Assembly (NCBI GenBank): GCA_963825175.1
Contig: CAWGSA010000003.1
Span: 1 to 64,000, forward strand
Source of the DNA: DATFTF01 sp963825175
GTDB lineage: Bacteria; Acidobacteriota; Thermoanaerobaculia; UBA5066; Gp7-AA6
Length of the DNA: 64,000 bases
Direction of reading: 5' to 3'
Numbering within the stretch: position 1 is the stretch's first letter; each line of letters begins with the position of its first letter. This document shows, piece by piece, positions 10,217-19,137 of the stretch. The notes below the pieces were generated by a model that was not told where the DNA came from, made no database searches, and saw only the letters and a list, made by a program, of their open reading frames with translations. The position numbers and the translations under genes are program-made.

Positions 10217-10380
10217 GAGTGAGCTCCGGTTCGCGGCGCGCGAAGTCTCCCAGAGGGGAGGAGGCGCGCGCCGCGGGAGCGAGAGCGAGTGAGGGATCAG
10301 GCGGGCCGTCGAGGCCGCGTCCGGCCGAGCGGACCGCCGGTGCGCAAAGCGCAGATCCCGACCGAGCGGAAGCGACGGTA
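10217..10380. repeat. Interspersed intergenic repeat, copy A
   Basis: About 165 bp in the tmk/phosphatase divergent gap closely matches 25804-25980: both contain TTCGCGGCGCGCG, then GCGCGCCGCGGGAGCGAGAG, GGATCAG, TCGAGGCCGC, CCGGCCGAG and a final GCGGAAGCGACGG. Spacing is largely conserved with small indels. It is not coding on either strand in a recognisable way. Confidence 0.75.
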
Positions 10381-10408
10381 ACATAGCCGCCTCACGGACG
10401 CGTCCATC

Positions 10409-13066
10409 ATGTCGACGACCCACGCCACCCCCGGCCCGGAAGCCCGTCCCGCCGCGTCGCCGCTGCGGGCGTGGTTCTATGCCCTGGGGTTCCTCGGGCT
10501 GGCGATCGCCGTCGCGTCGATCGGAGACATGTTCTCCTCGCGCCCGTATGACGGGATCATTCCCGTGGCGTACCGGCGCGGCGGGATCGAAGTCCGCAAG
10601 ACCGTCCCCGGCAGCCCGGCCGCGCGCGCCGGCATCCCCGACGGCGACTGCGTGCTCGGGATCGGCCGCAGCATGGTCACCTCGATCTCCGACGCGTCGG
10701 CGGAGCTGCGCCGGCACAAGATCGGCGCGACCGTCCCCTATCTGGTCCGCCACGGACCCTGCCTCTCCCTGCCGACGGCGGGCGGGTCGGCGGAGGTCCG
10801 AACCGTTCCGGTCCACCTCTCGGCCGAGAGGCTGGGGGGAAAGACATATCTCTACGACGCGATTCTCGGGTTCCTGTTCTTCTTCATCGGTCTCTTCGTC
10901 TTTCGAAACCGCCCCGACGATCGGGCCGCCCGGATCTTTTTTCTCCTGTGCGTGCTGTTCCTCCTGTTTTTCGTGTGCCGTCTCCGGCCGGCGTCCTATT
11001 GGTGGATCGACGTCTTCGTTCAGAACACGGGGACGGTGTCGCTCTTTCTCTTGCCGGCGGTCTTTCTCCACTTCTTCTTGATCTTCCCGCGCCCCAAGAA
11101 GCTGGGCTTCGCCCGGGCCGACGAATGGACCGGGGAGCCCGCCGCCGCCTGGAAGCGCCGGCTGCAGGATTTCCTGTCGGCCAGTCCCCAGCTGCTCTAC
11201 CTGATCTATTCCGTTCCGCCGCTGGTATTCCTGTACGACGTCGCGCGCCAGCTGCGCGGGAATCGGGTGACGATCCTTTCGGGCGCTCCGCTTTCTTCGT
11301 GGATCCTGCTGGGCGACTATCTGGTCCTGGGCCTGCTGGCGCTGGCCCACTCCGCGTTCACCCTGGAGGATCCGCGCGAGCGGCGCCAGGCGTCCCACGT
11401 CTTCGTCGGCACGATCCTCGGGACGACGCCGTTTCTCATCTTCGGAATCCTCCTGCCCTCGCTCTTCAACAACGAGGACTACGTCTTCTACGGCGTGGTG
11501 CCCATGATCCTGATTCCGATCACGTTCGCGTACGCCATCGTGCGCTTCCAGATGCTCAACATCCGGCTGGTCGTGCGGCGTACGTTTCTGTACGCGGGAA
11601 CGACGGCGATCCTGTTCGGCTTCTATGCCGTTCTCTTTGCCGCGGCCAACTCCGTTTTCTCCGGTTCGCGACTGGCCGCCTCGCCGGTCTTCAATTTCGG
11701 GTTCTTTCTCGTGGCGCTGCCGCTCTTCGAGCTGGTCCGGCGTCGGCTCCAGTCGCCAATCGACCGCCTCTTCTTCCGGGACAAGCTCGACTACCGGCTG
11801 GCGCTTCTCGAAATGAGCGAGGCCATCACCGGCGAGCTGGATCTGGGCCGCATCGCCGACTACCTGACGGCCAGCGTGGCGGCGACGATGCGTCTGGAGA
11901 GGGCGTCGATCTGGGTCCGCGACGTGGAGGGCTTCCTCGAGCGGAGAGGCCGCCGCGAGGACCGCCTCGCGCCCGGCGCCACGGTCCGGCGGCTCCTGCA
12001 GAAGGAGGGCAAGCCGGTTCGGCTGGAAGAGCTGTCGTTGCATTTCGCCGACCGGGACAGCGAGGAGTTCCGGACGCGGCTGGTGGAAGAGGGATTCCGG
12101 CTGGCCGTGCCGCTGGTGTACCGCGAGCGGCTGATGGGTCTGCTCGCTCTCAAGGAAAAGCTCTCCGGAGAGAGGTTCGACCGGGACGACGACGCGTTGT
12201 TGAGCACGCTCGCCAACCAGGCGGCCCTGGCCATCGAGACGGCGCTGCTCCACGACGAGATGACCCGGCAGGCCGAGTTCCGGCGCGATCTGGAGATCGC
12301 CCGCGACATCCAGTCGAGCCTGCTGCCGCGGTCCCTGCCCCAGGTGCCGGGCTTTTCGTTTCTGGGAGGGAGTCTGCCGGCGAAGGTCGTGGGCGGAGAC
12401 TTCTACGATTTCATTCCATTCGAGGATAACTGCCTGGGCATCGTGCTGGGGGACGTCTCCGGCAAGTCGGTCCCGGCTTCTCTCCTGATGGTGGCGTCCA
12501 AGGAGATCGTGTATTCGCGCGCCTTGACGACGCGCGACCCGGGGCTTCTGTTCCAGGAGTCGAACCGGAGGATCTATTCCATCAAGCGCCGCATGTTCGT
12601 CTCCCTGGGATACTTCGTGCTGGACCCCGGTTCCATGAGCCTCCACTACGCGATCGGCGGACAGCCCCTGCCGATCCTGATCCGTTCCGGCGACGGCGGG
12701 CCCCGGACGCTCGACCCGCCGGAGCATCGGTTGCCCCTGGGCGCCTTTCGCGAGGTGCCGTACGACACCCGGGAGATCTTCCTCAAGCGCGGGGATCTGA
12801 TCTTCTTCTACACCGACGGATTCTCGGAGGCGATGGACGAGCGGATGGAGCCTTATGGAGAGGAACGGCTGATGGAGTCCGTGGCCAGGCGCACCACGGA
12901 GTCCCTGGAGGAGCTGGCCCGGGGGGTCCTGGCCGATATCCGCGGCCACGTCGGTGCGGCCGAGCAGTACGACGACATGACGTTTCTGATCCTGAGGGTG
13001 GACTCAAAGCAGGCCGAAGAGGTCGTTTCGGCGCAGGCACCCCCCGGCGACGTCCCCACGGTGTAA
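10409..13066 (+). CDS. Membrane PDZ/GAF/SpoIIE serine phosphatase
   Basis: PP2C-type serine phosphatase for partner-switching signalling, 885 residues. TM helix at about 23-42, a PDZ-like domain at about 55-115 (GGIEVRKTVPGSPAARAGIPDGD), then a bundle of about eight TM helices (150-440), a GAF domain (about 470-620) and a SpoIIE/RsbU domain (about 640-870) with VVGGDFYDF, DVSGKSVPASLL and YTDGFSEAM, which hold the metal-binding Asp residues. The sensor half could read membrane or periplasmic cues. The start at 10409 lies just after a TAACAT box at about 10380. A TPR gene follows 35 bp downstream. Confidence 0.9.
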   Translation: MSTTHATPGPEARPAASPLRAWFYALGFLGLAIAVASIGDMFSSRPYDGIIPVAYRRGGIEVRKTVPGSPAARAGIPDGDCVLGIGRSMVTSISDASAELRRHKIGATVPYLVRHGPCLSLPTAGGSAEVRTVPVHLSAERLGGKTYLYDAILGFLFFFIGLFVFRNRPDDRAARIFFLLCVLFLLFFVCRLRPASYWWIDVFVQNTGTVSLFLLPAVFLHFFLIFPRPKKLGFARADEWTGEPAAAWKRRLQDFLSASPQLLYLIYSVPPLVFLYDVARQLRGNRVTILSGAPLSSWILLGDYLVLGLLALAHSAFTLEDPRERRQASHVFVGTILGTTPFLIFGILLPSLFNNEDYVFYGVVPMILIPITFAYAIVRFQMLNIRLVVRRTFLYAGTTAILFGFYAVLFAAANSVFSGSRLAASPVFNFGFFLVALPLFELVRRRLQSPIDRLFFRDKLDYRLALLEMSEAITGELDLGRIADYLTASVAATMRLERASIWVRDVEGFLERRGRREDRLAPGATVRRLLQKEGKPVRLEELSLHFADRDSEEFRTRLVEEGFRLAVPLVYRERLMGLLALKEKLSGERFDRDDDALLSTLANQAALAIETALLHDEMTRQAEFRRDLEIARDIQSSLLPRSLPQVPGFSFLGGSLPAKVVGGDFYDFIPFEDNCLGIVLGDVSGKSVPASLLMVASKEIVYSRALTTRDPGLLFQESNRRIYSIKRRMFVSLGYFVLDPGSMSLHYAIGGQPLPILIRSGDGGPRTLDPPEHRLPLGAFREVPYDTREIFLKRGDLIFFYTDGFSEAMDERMEPYGEERLMESVARRTTESLEELARGVLADIRGHVGAAEQYDDMTFLILRVDSKQAEEVVSAQAPPGDVPTV

Positions 13067-13101
13067 ACCCGCGGCTCCGGAAGCCGTATCATGGAGAAGA
13101 G

Positions 13102-14493
13102 ATGAAGTCTCGACGGGTCCTCCTTTTGATCATTTCGGCCCTCGGCGCCGTCGCCGCGGTGGCCGCGGCGGCCCTGTATCTTTCCGGCCGGCGGGACGTG
13201 ACGACCTCTTCGGCCGATGCCTACCGGGCCTATCGGGAGGGGATCGAGAACGAGCAGCGGTTCTATCTCAAGGAGGCGAGGCTCGACTTCGCCAGGGCGT
13301 TGCAGGGCGACCCCGAATTCGCAATGGCCATGCTCGGTCTTGCTCGCAACAGCGACCGCGACCAGGCGAAGTCCCTGGTCGATCGCGCCCGCCGGCTCCG
13401 GTCGCGGCTGACGGACCTCGAGCGCCTGAACGTCGACATGGAGTGGGCGTACACGAACGGCAAATCCGACCAGGGCCTGCAGATCGCTCGCACCATCCAC
13501 GAGAAGTATCCCAAGGATCCGCGGGCAACTCTGATGCTTGCCTCAGAAGAAGTGGCCCAAGGGAATACGGAGCAGGCGACACGGACGTTCGCGCAGCTCT
13601 TGGCCATCGATCCCAACAACGCCAGTGCCTACAACCAGATCGGGTACTACTACGCCTACCACGGCGAATACGACAAGGCGATCGAGAACCTCAAGAGATA
13701 CCAGTTCCTGGCCCCCGATCAGGCCAACCCCTACGACAGCATGGGGGAGATACAGGCCAACCTTGGCCGCTACGACGACGCGATCGCCAATCTCAATCGG
13801 GCTCTGGCCATCAAGCCGGATTTCGATCCGGCCTACCAGCATCTGGGGGTCGCGTACGAGGGCAAGGGCGACTACGCCAAGGCCATCGAGTGCTACGAGA
13901 AGGCGGCCGCCAACGCCGTTGTCGACGGCCTGCGCGCGGCGTATCTGACCGCCGCTCTCCACGCCGCCTTCTGGCTCCAGGACCGGGCGCAGACCGAGCG
14001 CTTGATCGCGGAGATCGAGCGCTTGCCGAAAAACCCGTTCTCCGAGCTGCGCAAGGTGTACTTCGACGCGGTCCAGGATCTGCTCGCGAAGAGGCCCGCG
14101 GACGCGGAGAAGATCCTGCGCGAGAACAAGCCGAAGCTGCTCGCAACGATTTCCAAGTCGGAGCAGAGCGCTCGGTACAAGCCGTATGACGCGGGCTGGA
14201 ACCTCCTGATGGGGATGGCCCTGGAGCGGCAGGGCAAGGACGCCGAGGCCATCCCGGTCTACGAGGAGATGGCCAACCCGCCCAACGCGCCGCGCGAATT
14301 CGACGGGCGCCGTTGGGTGTGCGAGGGCCGGGCGCGCCTTGCGGCGGTGCTGGTCCGAAGGGGCGATCTGGACCGCGCGGAGAAGCTCCTGGCGGAGAAC
14401 CATCAATGGAACCCGAACTGGGCCCCTGCCCACGCAGCGGAGGAAGCGGTCGCGCAGGCCGAGCGCCAGAGAGTCCTCGCCGCGTCCAAGTGA
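13102..14493 (+). CDS. Membrane-anchored TPR protein
   Basis: 463 residues. One N-terminal TM/signal anchor (about 7-28), then tetratricopeptide repeats through most of the chain, clearest at about 150-290 (NNASAYNQIGYYYAYHGEYDKAIENL and two further copies). The start at 13102 follows GAGAAGAG. It sits between a SpoIIE phosphatase and a sigma-54-type activator, with 35 bp upstream and 10 bp downstream gaps, so it is probably in the same transcript. TPR proteins are scaffolds, so the partner is unknown. Confidence 0.8.
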   Translation: MKSRRVLLLIISALGAVAAVAAAALYLSGRRDVTTSSADAYRAYREGIENEQRFYLKEARLDFARALQGDPEFAMAMLGLARNSDRDQAKSLVDRARRLRSRLTDLERLNVDMEWAYTNGKSDQGLQIARTIHEKYPKDPRATLMLASEEVAQGNTEQATRTFAQLLAIDPNNASAYNQIGYYYAYHGEYDKAIENLKRYQFLAPDQANPYDSMGEIQANLGRYDDAIANLNRALAIKPDFDPAYQHLGVAYEGKGDYAKAIECYEKAAANAVVDGLRAAYLTAALHAAFWLQDRAQTERLIAEIERLPKNPFSELRKVYFDAVQDLLAKRPADAEKILRENKPKLLATISKSEQSARYKPYDAGWNLLMGMALERQGKDAEAIPVYEEMANPPNAPREFDGRRWVCEGRARLAAVLVRRGDLDRAEKLLAENHQWNPNWAPAHAAEEAVAQAERQRVLAASK

Positions 14494-14503
14494 TCGGGGC
14501 TCG

Positions 14504-16012
14504 ATGAACAGTTCCGGCGCCCGCCACTTCGAGACCCAGCACAAGCTCCTTCTTCTCGAGACCCTGTACGACGCGGGCCTGTCGCTGGGATCGCTGCCCG
14601 ACGAACAGGCTCTGGCCGAGGATGTGCTCGGCCGCGCGGTCGGAGTGCTGGACGCGTCCCGCGGCTACCTGGCCACGTTCGGAGAGGGCGGGGGGCGCCG
14701 CGCCGAGGCCCGGGTCGGATTCGCGCGGCGGCTTTCCGAGTCCGCCCTGGCGGAGGACGAGTTCTTGAGCGACGTCGTGCGCGCGGAGGCCGCGGTGCGC
14801 CGGGAAGACTTCCGGCTGCTGCGGACTCCGGTCTCCGCGGCGATCGGAGTCGCCATTCGCGGAGGAAGCCGGGCGCTGGGTGTCCTGGTGTTGGCGGACA
14901 AGGAACGGCGCGGAGGGAGCGCCGCGTTCGAGGACGAGGATGCCCGGTTCCTCGCCTCGCTCGCCGGCCTTTGCGGCCTGGCGATCGAGAACCGGCGGCA
15001 CCTGGAGCGGCTGACGCGCGAGCGGGAGCGGCTGGAAGAGGAGAATCGGCGGCTGCTCGACGAGACCGGCCGGGCCGCGGCGGGCCGGCTCTTCATCGGA
15101 GACTCCCCGGCAGTCAAGCGCGTGCTGGACCTGGTCGGACGAGTGGCCCCGTCGAAGACCTCCGTGCTTCTCACCGGGGAGAGCGGCACCGGCAAAGAGC
15201 TCGTGGCGCGGATGATTCACGCGCGCAGCGACCGGTCGGACAAGCCGTTCGTAGCCATCAACTGCGCGGCCCTGCCGGAGACGCTGCTCGAGTCCGAGCT
15301 GTTCGGAATCGAGCGGGGCGTCGCGACGGGCGTGGAAGCGCGCCTCGGGCGCTTCGAGAGCGCTCAGGGGGGCACGATTTTCCTGGACGAGATCGGAGAC
15401 ATGCCGCTCTCGCTCCAGGCCAAGCTCCTGCGCGTGCTTCAGGAGCGCGAGATCGAGCGGGTGGGAGGACGCCGCCGGATTCCCATCGACGTGCGGGTTC
15501 TGGCCGCCACCAACGCGCTCTTGACCGAGAAGATCGCAGCGGGAGAGTTCCGAGAGGACCTGTACTATCGCCTTCGGGTGGTGGAGATCGTGCTGCCCCC
15601 GCTGCGAGAACGGCGGGAGGACATTCCCAAGCTGGCCCGGCACTTTCTCGAGCGCTTCGCGGCGCGCGAGGGCAGGGAAGTGTTGACGCTCGACCGCGAG
15701 GCCTTCGCCGCGCTTCTCTCGCACGACTATGCCGGCAACATCCGAGAGCTGGAGAACCTCCTGGAGGGGGCGGCCTCGCTCTCCCGCGGCGGCACGATCC
15801 GCCTGGAGGATCTCCAGTGGCTGCCGGCGCGCGCTCCCGGCCGCGTCGAGGCGGAGCCGGTGGCGGAGAACGAGGTCCCGAATCTGCGGGCGCTGCAGGA
15901 GCGCCATATCCGCCGCGTTTTGAAGCTGGCCGGCGGCAACAAGAGCCGCGCCGCCCGATTGCTTGGAATCAGCCGGAGGACCCTCTATCGAAAGAAGTCA
16001 CTGGGACATTGA
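14504..16012 (+). CDS. GAF/AAA+/Fis transcriptional regulator (sigma-54 activator family, altered GAFTGA)
   Basis: 502 residues from the ATG at 14504. GAF domain at about 10-165, short coiled coil (about 165-190), AAA+ domain at about 195-430 with Walker A GESGTGKE (about 225) and Walker B TIFLDEIGD (about 290), and a Fis-type HTH near the C-terminus (NKSRAARLLGISRRTLYRK). The L1 loop that touches sigma-54 is normally GAFTGA. Here it reads GVATGV after ELFGIER, losing the Phe. The protein may therefore activate sigma-54 poorly, or act with sigma-70 as some family members do. There is no receiver domain, so GAF is the probable input. Confidence 0.88.
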   Translation: MNSSGARHFETQHKLLLLETLYDAGLSLGSLPDEQALAEDVLGRAVGVLDASRGYLATFGEGGGRRAEARVGFARRLSESALAEDEFLSDVVRAEAAVRREDFRLLRTPVSAAIGVAIRGGSRALGVLVLADKERRGGSAAFEDEDARFLASLAGLCGLAIENRRHLERLTRERERLEEENRRLLDETGRAAAGRLFIGDSPAVKRVLDLVGRVAPSKTSVLLTGESGTGKELVARMIHARSDRSDKPFVAINCAALPETLLESELFGIERGVATGVEARLGRFESAQGGTIFLDEIGDMPLSLQAKLLRVLQEREIERVGGRRRIPIDVRVLAATNALLTEKIAAGEFREDLYYRLRVVEIVLPPLRERREDIPKLARHFLERFAAREGREVLTLDREAFAALLSHDYAGNIRELENLLEGAASLSRGGTIRLEDLQWLPARAPGRVEAEPVAENEVPNLRALQERHIRRVLKLAGGNKSRAARLLGISRRTLYRKKSLGH

Positions 16013-16034
16013 GTCACTGTATCGTAATGTCACT
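15997..16034 (+). promoter_or_regulatory. Three GTCACT direct repeats, 16-bp period
   Basis: GTCACT occurs at 15997, 16013 and 16029, exactly 16 bp apart, starting inside the last codons of the regulator gene. The even spacing is suggestive of stacked binding sites, although 16 bp is not a whole number of helical turns. Function unknown. Confidence 0.4.
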
Positions 16035-16551
16035 AATTGCTTAGTTACCCATTCTGTATCAGTGATTTGAATACTGATTTCATCTATATATGTGAGAGAC
16101 TGTAGCAAGATGTCACGTCGCTTTCCTTACGAAGCAGCAGTCTTGCCTTCCAGTTAAGTCGTTCAAGCTCTTATATTTATGAAGCATCCGTGCGGCTTCG
16201 TCCGGGGTGGCAGCGGTCTTGCCCTCCTAAAGGCCAGCCATGCTCAGAGCTCTCTCACTTCCAGCGCCCAGATCGGGCAGTCTCCGGTGGCCGTTGCTTC
16301 TGGGAGAGCTGGCGGCGGCGTTCCTTCTCCTGGCACAGGGCGGAGCGGCTCCGGCCGTATTGACCACTCTCCAGCTCTTCCTGCGTTTCTAGACCAGGGT
16401 CCAAAGCGATGCCACGCAGCTCCACGCAGGCAACTGCGACCAGAGGGTCTTTGCGCCGCCATCGAGGGGGCGGCCGATCCGGTCGTTTCCGGCGCCGGGG
16501 CGGCGGGACTTTCGCGCGCTGCCGAAACCCCGTATTCTCAGGGGTCGGCTG
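16013..16551. other. 539-bp intergenic region, AT-rich in its first part
   Basis: 16020-16190 is markedly richer in A and T than the rest of the window (for example TATATATG near 16084 and TTATATTTATG near 16170). Two related 18-bp stretches, around 16130 and 16207, share GTCTTGCC(T/C)TCC. No gene with family resemblance is visible on either strand. It precedes the RsbW-like operon and probably holds its promoter and leader. Confidence 0.5.
16208..16222 (+). promoter_or_regulatory. Candidate sigma-54 promoter
   Basis: TGGCAG-N5-TTGC gives GG at 16209-16210 and GC at 16221-16222 with exactly 10 bp between, matching the -24/-12 rule (consensus TGGCAC-N5-TTGC). It lies 330 bp upstream of the RsbW-like gene and next to a sigma-54-activator-like gene. 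Confidence 0.4.
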
Positions 16552-17013
16552 ATGTCCAAACCTGAGACCGCCCTGCCCGGCCCGGACGACATCTCGCGCG
16601 AGATCTCGCTGACCATCCCGGTGGCCCCCGACATGGAGATCGTCGCCACGGCGCAAGCCGTCGCCGTCGGGGAGTACATCGAAATGCCCCGGGATAAGAT
16701 CGACGAGGTCAAGCTGGCGATCGTCGAGGCCTGCATCAACGCCTTCGAGCACGCGCAAACGCGCGACGACCGTGTGCACTTGACGTTTCGGGTGGGCCGC
16801 GAAGCCGACGGTCCGGACTATCTCGAGGTGGAAGTGTTCGACCAGGGAAAGGGATTCGATCAGCGGGCCGTCGAGTTGCCGAGCCTGGAAAAGACCTTCG
16901 GGGGCGGGAAGAGGCGAGGCTGGGGACTTCAGATCATCCGGAGCCTGATGGATTCCGTGGCCATCACGTCCGGGGACTGGGGAACGCGGATCTTGATGAG
17001 GAAGTACAAGTGA
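16552..17013 (+). CDS. Anti-sigma factor / serine kinase (RsbW-SpoIIAB type)
   Basis: 153 residues, GHKL ATPase fold. N box EACINAFEHA (about 63-72), G1 box DQGKGFD (about 102-108) and G2 region RGWGLQIIRSLMDSV (about 126-140). Such proteins bind a sigma factor or other target and phosphorylate a STAS antagonist. The next gene is a STAS protein overlapping by 4 nt (GTGA) and the one after it is a SpoIIE phosphatase, giving a complete partner-switching cassette. No sigma factor gene is adjacent, so the target is unknown. Confidence 0.88.
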   Translation: MSKPETALPGPDDISREISLTIPVAPDMEIVATAQAVAVGEYIEMPRDKIDEVKLAIVEACINAFEHAQTRDDRVHLTFRVGREADGPDYLEVEVFDQGKGFDQRAVELPSLEKTFGGGKRRGWGLQIIRSLMDSVAITSGDWGTRILMRKYK

Positions 17014-17387
17014 CCGAAGCCTGCAAGATCACCGTGGAACGGCGGGGCGATATCGCGATCCTCTTCACCGACGGTTACATCAACAACCAGGGGGGAGAAG
17101 AGATCGCCCGCCAGGCGTACGCGCAGCTGGATGCCGGAGCGCGGGGCCTGGTGCTGGATCTGGAAAAGACGCGCATCGTCAACTCGATCGGAATCTCCAT
17201 CCTGATCGAGGTCCTGGAGAGGATCATGGACCGCAAGGGCGTCCTGGCTTTCTGCCGGTTGACTCCGACCATCGACAAGACCTTCCGCATCATGGGGCTG
17301 GCGCAGTACGCGGCGATCTACGCGACTCTGGAGGACGCCTTGAAGGCGGTGGCGATGCCTCCGGGCGAGGCCGCGCAGAATCCATGA
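17010..17387 (+). CDS. STAS-domain anti-sigma factor antagonist (RsbV type)
   Basis: 125 residues. The GTG at 17010 overlaps the preceding stop. STAS fold with LVLDLEKTRIVNSIGISIL, in which the Ser in NSIG lies at the usual phosphorylation position (about residue 57). It would be phosphorylated by the upstream kinase and reactivated by the downstream phosphatase. The stop overlaps the phosphatase ATG (ATGA). Confidence 0.88.
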   Translation: MTEACKITVERRGDIAILFTDGYINNQGGEEIARQAYAQLDAGARGLVLDLEKTRIVNSIGISILIEVLERIMDRKGVLAFCRLTPTIDKTFRIMGLAQYAAIYATLEDALKAVAMPPGEAAQNP

Positions 17388-19030
17388 CCTCGACTCCAAC
17401 GGCGCCGGCTCTGCGCCGGGCCGACCTTTGGAGATTCCTTTCCGATCCGCTCCGTTCCGGCTCCGAATTTCCGATGCCGCGGCGCCTCGTCGACACGGCC
17501 ATGGCCTTGACCGGCGCCCGGCGCGCGGTGCTGTATCTCAAGGAAAAGGACGCCTGGGCTCAGGCGGTCTCGACCGACGAGGCCCAGGGCGCGATCCTCC
17601 TGCCGCACCCGCCGCCGAACCGGCCGGTCCCGGAGGGCGCCGTGCTTTGGATTCCGCTGGAGGCGGAGGGAGAAGTCCACGGCCACCTCGGCCTGGAGGG
17701 GATCGCGCTGGAGGAAGAGACGGACCTCGCCACGGGACTGATCGCTCTGCTGGGTCCGGTCCTGGCCGCGCACCGCTACTCCCGGCTGGTCAAGGAAGCG
17801 GAGTTCGAGGTCAAGACGCGGCTGCTCGAGCTCGAGTCGCTCTACGATCTGGGCCTGTCGCTCGGCGGACAGCTCGACCTCGCGGCCCTGGGCGACGAGG
17901 TCCTGTTTCGCTCGATTTCCCTGACCGACGCCGGGAAGGGCTCGCTGGTCCTCTTCGACGAAGGGGGCAAGCTTCTGTTCGAGCGCAGCCTGGGCGGGGA
18001 GCTCCTGCCGGCGGATCAATTCGCAGCGTGGAGGATTCCGGAAGGGGAGTGCGTCGTCAACAACGCGGCGGCCACCGTCCCGACCGCGGGCGCGCGGCTG
18101 GCGGCCTGCCAGAAGTGCCTGGCGGTCGCGATTTCCGTCGCCGGCCGCCGGCTGGGCGTGCTGGCGGTGGCGGACAAGGAATCGCGCGACGGCGGCGTGC
18201 TCGATTTCACCGCGACCGACGCACGCCTGCTCTCGCTTTTCGCCAATCAGGCCGCGGCGGCGATCGAGACCGCGCGGCTTCACCGCGAAGCGATCGAGAA
18301 GGAGCGCATCGAGCGTGAGCTCGAACTGGCGGCGGCGATCCAGCGCGAGATCCTGCCGCGTTTCCTTCCCGAGGTGGCGGGCCTCGAGCTGGCCGCCGCC
18401 AACCTCCCCACGCGCCAGGTCGGCGGAGACTATTACGATTTTTTCCCCCTTTCGCGCGGACGGCTGGGCTTCCTGGTGGCGGATGTGTCGGGCAAAGGCG
18501 TTCCCGCGGCGCTCCTGGTATCGACCGTCCATGCCGCCGTGCATCTTCAGATCGACGAGGCGAAGACCGTGGCGGAGCTCGTCGCCCGCATCGACCGGCA
18601 TCTGCGCCGCTACGCGGCTACGCGCAAGTTCCTGACGCTCTTCTTCGGCTTGCTCGAGCCGGACACGGGCACGCTGCGTTACGTCTCGGCCGGCCACAAT
18701 CCGGCCCTCCTCCTGCGAGCGACCGGAGCCATCGAGCGGCTCGAGTCGACGGGAGTTCCCGTGGGAATGCTCCCGAATGCATCGTGGCGCGAGGAGATCC
18801 AGACCATGGCACCGGGCGACCTTCTCGCGGTCTACACCGATGGGTTGACCGAGGCGATCGACGAGTCCGACGAGGAGTTCGGCCTGGAACGTCTGACCAG
18901 GGCGGTCGGAGAGAGGCTCGGCCTTCCGGTGCGCCAGCTCTGCGACGAGATCTTCGGACAGGTCGCCGACTTCGCCCGGGGGATGCCCCAGTACGACGAT
19001 CAGACGCTGCTGCTCGTGCGGAGAACTTAG
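17384..19030 (+). CDS. GAF/SpoIIE serine phosphatase (RsbU type), soluble
   Basis: 548 residues, no TM helix. An N-terminal GAF-like region (about 20-130), a second GAF (about 150-305) containing a CxxC (ACQKC), and a SpoIIE PP2C domain (about 330-548) with QVGGDYYDFF, DVSGKGVPAALL, SAGHNPALLL and YTDGLTEAID. It should dephosphorylate the STAS partner encoded just upstream. The Cys pair in the GAF could bind a metal or sense redox state, but this is speculative. The start overlaps the STAS stop by 4 nt. Confidence 0.9.
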   Translation: MTSTPTAPALRRADLWRFLSDPLRSGSEFPMPRRLVDTAMALTGARRAVLYLKEKDAWAQAVSTDEAQGAILLPHPPPNRPVPEGAVLWIPLEAEGEVHGHLGLEGIALEEETDLATGLIALLGPVLAAHRYSRLVKEAEFEVKTRLLELESLYDLGLSLGGQLDLAALGDEVLFRSISLTDAGKGSLVLFDEGGKLLFERSLGGELLPADQFAAWRIPEGECVVNNAAATVPTAGARLAACQKCLAVAISVAGRRLGVLAVADKESRDGGVLDFTATDARLLSLFANQAAAAIETARLHREAIEKERIERELELAAAIQREILPRFLPEVAGLELAAANLPTRQVGGDYYDFFPLSRGRLGFLVADVSGKGVPAALLVSTVHAAVHLQIDEAKTVAELVARIDRHLRRYAATRKFLTLFFGLLEPDTGTLRYVSAGHNPALLLRATGAIERLESTGVPVGMLPNASWREEIQTMAPGDLLAVYTDGLTEAIDESDEEFGLERLTRAVGERLGLPVRQLCDEIFGQVADFARGMPQYDDQTLLLVRRT

Positions 19031-19038
19031 CGCGCGGA

Positions 19039-19066
19039 GCGTGAGGCGTGAAGCGTGACGCGTGAG
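19039..19066 (+). repeat. Heptamer array, unit GCGTGAG, 4 copies
   Basis: Four 7-bp units (GCGTGAG, GCGTGAA, GCGTGAC, GCGTGAG) begin 8 bp after the stop of the SpoIIE gene. Same unit family as at 36.5, 41.0, 51.9 and 56.8 kb. Confidence 0.85.
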
Positions 19067-19125
19067 ACGTCGTTCGAGCGCGCTCGTTCGCCTCTTGACG
19101 CCTATCGCGAACGCCCCCCGATGGT

Positions 19126-19131
19126 TAAGAT
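19126..19131 (+). promoter_or_regulatory. -10 element of a probable leaderless gene
   Basis: TAAGAT lies exactly 6 nt before the ATG at 19138 with no Shine-Dalgarno between, the arrangement expected when transcription starts at the start codon. No good -35 at 17-18 bp. Confidence 0.5.
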
Positions 19132-19137
19132 CCCCGG

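Noticed and set aside
10172..12949. Very long open frame on the minus strand opposite the SpoIIE phosphatase
   Set aside because: Composition is Arg/Gly/Gln-rich with no domain. It mirrors a clear PP2C protein on the + strand and is a high-GC shadow.
16179..16565. Open frame in the gap before the RsbW-like gene
   Set aside because: No ribosome site, no family resemblance, and it overlaps the start of a real gene in another frame.
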